Shown here in pieces: positions 60,626 to 64,000 of a stretch of DNA of 64,000 bases (within the stretch, counting starts at the first letter, position 1; the number at the start of each line of letters is the position of its first letter). The stretch spans positions 10,369,100 to 10,433,099 of the forward strand of contig NC_079496.1 of NCBI RefSeq assembly GCF_030052815.1, in the 5' to 3' direction. Origin of the DNA: Hevea brasiliensis. Its lineage: Eukaryota > Streptophyta > Magnoliopsida > Malpighiales > Euphorbiaceae. The notes below the pieces were generated by a model. That model was not told the origin of the DNA. It searched no databases and saw only the letters and a program-made list of their open reading frames with translations. Position numbers and translations under genes: made by a program.

Positions 60626-62074
60626 TACATTTTGTACTATTAAATGGGACAATAAAAAGTTTAATAGGCACACACACAGCCCCTCAACATTACTGCCAAT
60701 TTTTAACATGTTTTCTTAATATTAAAAAAAAATAAAATTTCTATTTACTATTTTAAATCTTTTGGAAGATATAAGATATATAAATATCACCACTTTTTAA
60801 TTATTGATAATGTTATTGTAAAATTCAATTCATTCACTCATTCATATCTCCTTTCACTTGAATATTTAAAATTCGAAAAAATAAAAAGTGAAAAAGTAGA
60901 AATCTATGAATATGTGATGTAAAAAAATATAACGTATAAGGTTTTAACTTATAATTAAGTATTTATAACTCTTGGGTAATTTGAAAGCATTAAAAATCTT
61001 ATATTTTACCTTATTTTATATCATTATGAAACTTTCCTTTTTAATTTGATAATTGACAATAAACAATGATTTTGAGAGAAAATGAAAATAAAAATTGACC
61101 ATTATACTTAGAATTGATGATAGAAATCAACTGTAACGACTACATTGTTGAGATTTTTTTATCTTATTTGCAAGATAATATATAAAATAATTAATTATCA
61201 TTTTGCACTTAAATGTGTAATATATTTAATAGACATAAACACAAACACATTTAAAAATATCTTAATATTCATATGTAAATGTATCACAAACATTAGGTCC
61301 TCTACCCGATTTATTTGATGTACCTTCAATCTGAATACCATCAACGAGGCATTAAACAATTATTTGGAAAATATATATATATATATACATGCACGTAAAT
61401 AGCTAGTTAAAAAACTTTGAATTTAGCTGTTTATTTTCATTATTTTAGTTAGATGAGTAAAACAATAAGAAAAACTTTCACTCTAACACAAAAGTAAATA
61501 TTATTTGAAAATAGTTATAGGCAATTTCGATATAGAGGGCCTAAGTGTTTTGTGTACCTCACTCATAATTTTAATTATTTATAAAATTATTTTTTATTGC
61601 TTAAAAGGAAATTTAAGAAATATGAGTAAATAATTTTTTAATTCACTTGGGCCAATAAAAAATAATATTTTAAATTATTAGAAATGGGTTCATTGTTTTA
61701 TTTTTTAATTTGGTCAATAAAAAATCAACTTTTTAAAATTTTGTTATAAATTTTTTAAAGACTAAATGTGAGAACTTATTTAAAATATGCTCATATTTAA
61801 ACTACTTAAGATTAAAAATTAAAATTTTAAGTGGAGACAGTAGCCCCTTTAAATTTATAGTTCCATGTTAGACGAATATAATATTTAGATTTAGGTGTAT
61901 TATGTATTTTACTCATATTTTGAACCTTTTTAAAAAAATTTTTTACTTAAAAAAATTCTAAAAATATAGACTACTAATATTTCAATTTAATTAGATCAAT
62001 AAAAAATAATTTTTTAAATTATAAAATATAAGCTTATTAAATTTTTTATTTACTTGGACAAATAAATAAAATTT

Positions 62075-62078
<4 letters not shown>
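60626..62078. other. AT-rich spacer between the two tandem arrays
   Basis: No genes or clear repeats. The base composition is strongly A/T with short poly-A and poly-T runs. Confidence 0.5.

Positions 62079-62139
<61 letters not shown>
62079..62139. repeat. Long (AT)n microsatellite
   Basis: About 60 bp of perfect alternating A/T at the left edge of the second array. Two further (AT)n tracts at 62573-62625 and about 63043-63070 precede the later copies in the same relative position. Confidence 0.95.
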
Positions 62140-62142
<3 letters not shown>

Positions 62143-62568
62143 TAACACGTGGATGCATAATTAATTGACATATCATATTTCAATAATAATTTAATTTAAA
62201 AAATATAAAATATTTAAAATTTATAAATTTTAAATCATTTAAGATTTCATTTTAATTTATGTTCTTTATAAATTTAATTATTAATATTAGATAATGCTTA
62301 ACTAAAAATCTTATCTTACTATATATATAAAATAAATTAATAATTTATTTTATAGACAGTATATATAAGATATAATTAAAAAAATATAAACAAAAATTAA
62401 AAAACTATTAATTAAATTTTAATACTTGTATCTGACATAATTAAAAAATATATATTTTTTAAAAACTTTTATTTTAATTTATCTTTTTCTAGTTATAAAT
62501 TTATTTGTTGGTATTAGATAATACTTAATTTAATAATTTTATCTTAAAATATATAATTATTAAAATTT

Positions 62569-62629
<61 letters not shown>

Positions 62630-63530
62630 GCTAAAGATTAAAAATGATTAACACTTAGGATGCATAATTAATTGACATGTCATATTTCAATAATAATTTT
62701 ATTTAAAAAATATAAAAATTTATAAATTTGTAAATTTTAAACTATTTAAAATTTCATTTTAGTTTATCCTATTTATAAATTTAATTATTTATATTAGATA
62801 ATTCTTAACTAAGAAGAGTACATATAAAATATAATTAAAAATATAAATAACGACTAAAAAACTATTAATTAAATTTTATCTATTATTATTTGACACATGA
62901 CAAAATTAAAAAATATAATTTTTTTAAAAAACTTTCATTTTAATTTGTTTTTTTTTTCTAGTTATAAATTTATTTGTTAGTATTAGACAATACTTAATAA
63001 TTTTGTCTTAAAATATATAATTATTTAAATTTTAAATTTATGAGATATATATATATATATATATATATATGAAAACTAAAGATTGAAAATGATTAACATT
63101 GACATGTCATATTTCAATAATAATTTTATTTAAAAAATATAAAATATTTATAATTTATAAATTTTAAATTTTATTTTATTTTATCTTATTTACAAATTTA
63201 ATTATTGATATTAAATAATGCTTAACTAAGAATCTTATCTTAACATATATATATATATAAAAGAAATTAATAATTTATTTTATAAATAATACATATAAGA
63301 TATAATTAAAAAATATAAATAAAGACTAAAAAACTATTAATTAAATTTCGATACTTATATCTACTATTATTTGACACATGACATAATTAAAAAATATATA
63401 TTTTTTTAAATTTTCATTTTATTTTATCTTTTTCTAGTTATAAATTTATTTGTTGGTATTAGATAATACTTAACTTAATAAATAAATATATATATATATA
63501 TATTTAAAATTATATATTTTTAAAATAAAT
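62140..63530. repeat. Degenerate tandem array of about 430-510-bp units, three copies
   Basis: The block ATTGACATRTCATATTTC recurs at 62164, 62671 and 63098 (spacing 507 and 427 bp). It is followed each time by AATAATTT, a long A/T stretch, GATAATRCTTAACT, an ACTATTAATTAAATTT block and a TTTTCTAGTTATAAATTT block. Each copy is preceded by an (AT)n tract. Identity is lower than in the 56-60 kb array, and unit lengths vary by deletion. Confidence 0.8.
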
Positions 63531-64000
63531 TAATAATTTATTTTATAGATAAACATATAATATATAATTATTATGAATAAAAATTATATTTGTTATATAT
63601 TCTAAGAGTTTTCAAATTGTGACTTTTTTAATATGTACAAATACAAATAAAACATGTGTTAATATAAAATATGAGTATTTCAAGATTCTTAATATTTGAA
63701 TATACGTATAGATTTTTAAATTTTAGTTTTTTTCTTTAAAAAATATAAATATATGTTTATAATTGAGATTAATGTAATATTAATATATATATATATATAT
63801 TACTGTACAAATTAATACAATAACTAAATTTTTTGTCAATATATAGAGCAAATAAATAATTTAAATAGTTAAAATTAATTTAATTTAAGTTAATATAAAA
63901 ATTAAAAGTAAAAAATTTAAATTATATTACCACGTAACGCGCATTGGTAATTGACTAATTAAAAACTAAAATTTTAAAAGAGAGTGGCTCTTGCTAACCC
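63531..64000. other. AT-rich right edge of the window
   Basis: Further A/T-rich sequence with (AT)n at about 63782-63800. Composition turns normal only in the last 40 bases. No feature is supported. Confidence 0.4.

Noticed and set aside
61991..62176. Minus-strand frame with Ile-Tyr repeats
   Set aside because: It is a translation of an (AT)n tract; no protein family.

Overview
This window is nuclear DNA from a flowering plant, most likely a woody eudicot (a rosid; Euphorbiaceae is only a guess). The evidence is intron-rich genes with GT-AG junctions, AT-rich intergenic deserts, plant-type Ty1/copia, L1-type and RTE-type retroelements, a SINE remnant, and plant-specific gene families (ABCG26-type transporter, glycine-rich RBGD protein, OPT transporter). 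There are no bacterial or organellar features.

Layout. 1-4229 is a degenerate Ty1/copia element on the minus strand, cut by the window edge, with its 5' LTR lying against a dead LRR-receptor gene (4353-6618, minus). That receptor looks chimeric, with a PEPR-like N-terminus and an RLP/Cf-like C-terminus, and carries a 360-bp in-frame tandem duplication. A 5'-truncated LINE with clear target-site duplications follows (6909-7279), then an AT desert.

The gene-rich core runs from 9.6 to 47.4 kb: CWC15 spliceosome factor (+), TMEM245-like membrane protein (-), ABCG26-type transporter (-), a decayed CCDC22 copy (+), a nucleotide-sugar transporter (+), the PNO1 ribosome-assembly factor (-), a two-RRM glycine-rich RNA-binding protein (+), EMC8/9 (+) and an OPT-family oligopeptide transporter (-). 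Exon joins were worked out by hand and every intact model closes in frame with GT-AG introns. From memory, this order interleaves two Arabidopsis segments (around At3g13200-At3g13230 and At5g55930-At5g55960), so the window seems to preserve an ancestral order that Arabidopsis split between duplicated regions. Two copies of the same RTE family sit in opposite orientation in introns of the nucleotide-sugar transporter and EMC8/9 genes.

From 47.4 kb onward the DNA is AT-rich and repeat-dominated: a nearly complete but frameshifted L1-type LINE (51.36-55.36 kb), a striking tandem array of 1-kb units each with its own (AT)n block (56.18-60.63 kb), and a second, more degenerate array of about 0.43-0.51-kb units (62.14-63.53 kb).

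The genes do not form a pathway. They are mostly single-copy housekeeping genes (splicing, ribosome assembly, ER membrane insertion) mixed with transporters, kept together by synteny. No CRISPR array, rRNA gene or intact tRNA gene was seen. Similarity statements come from recognising protein families by eye; no database search was run.
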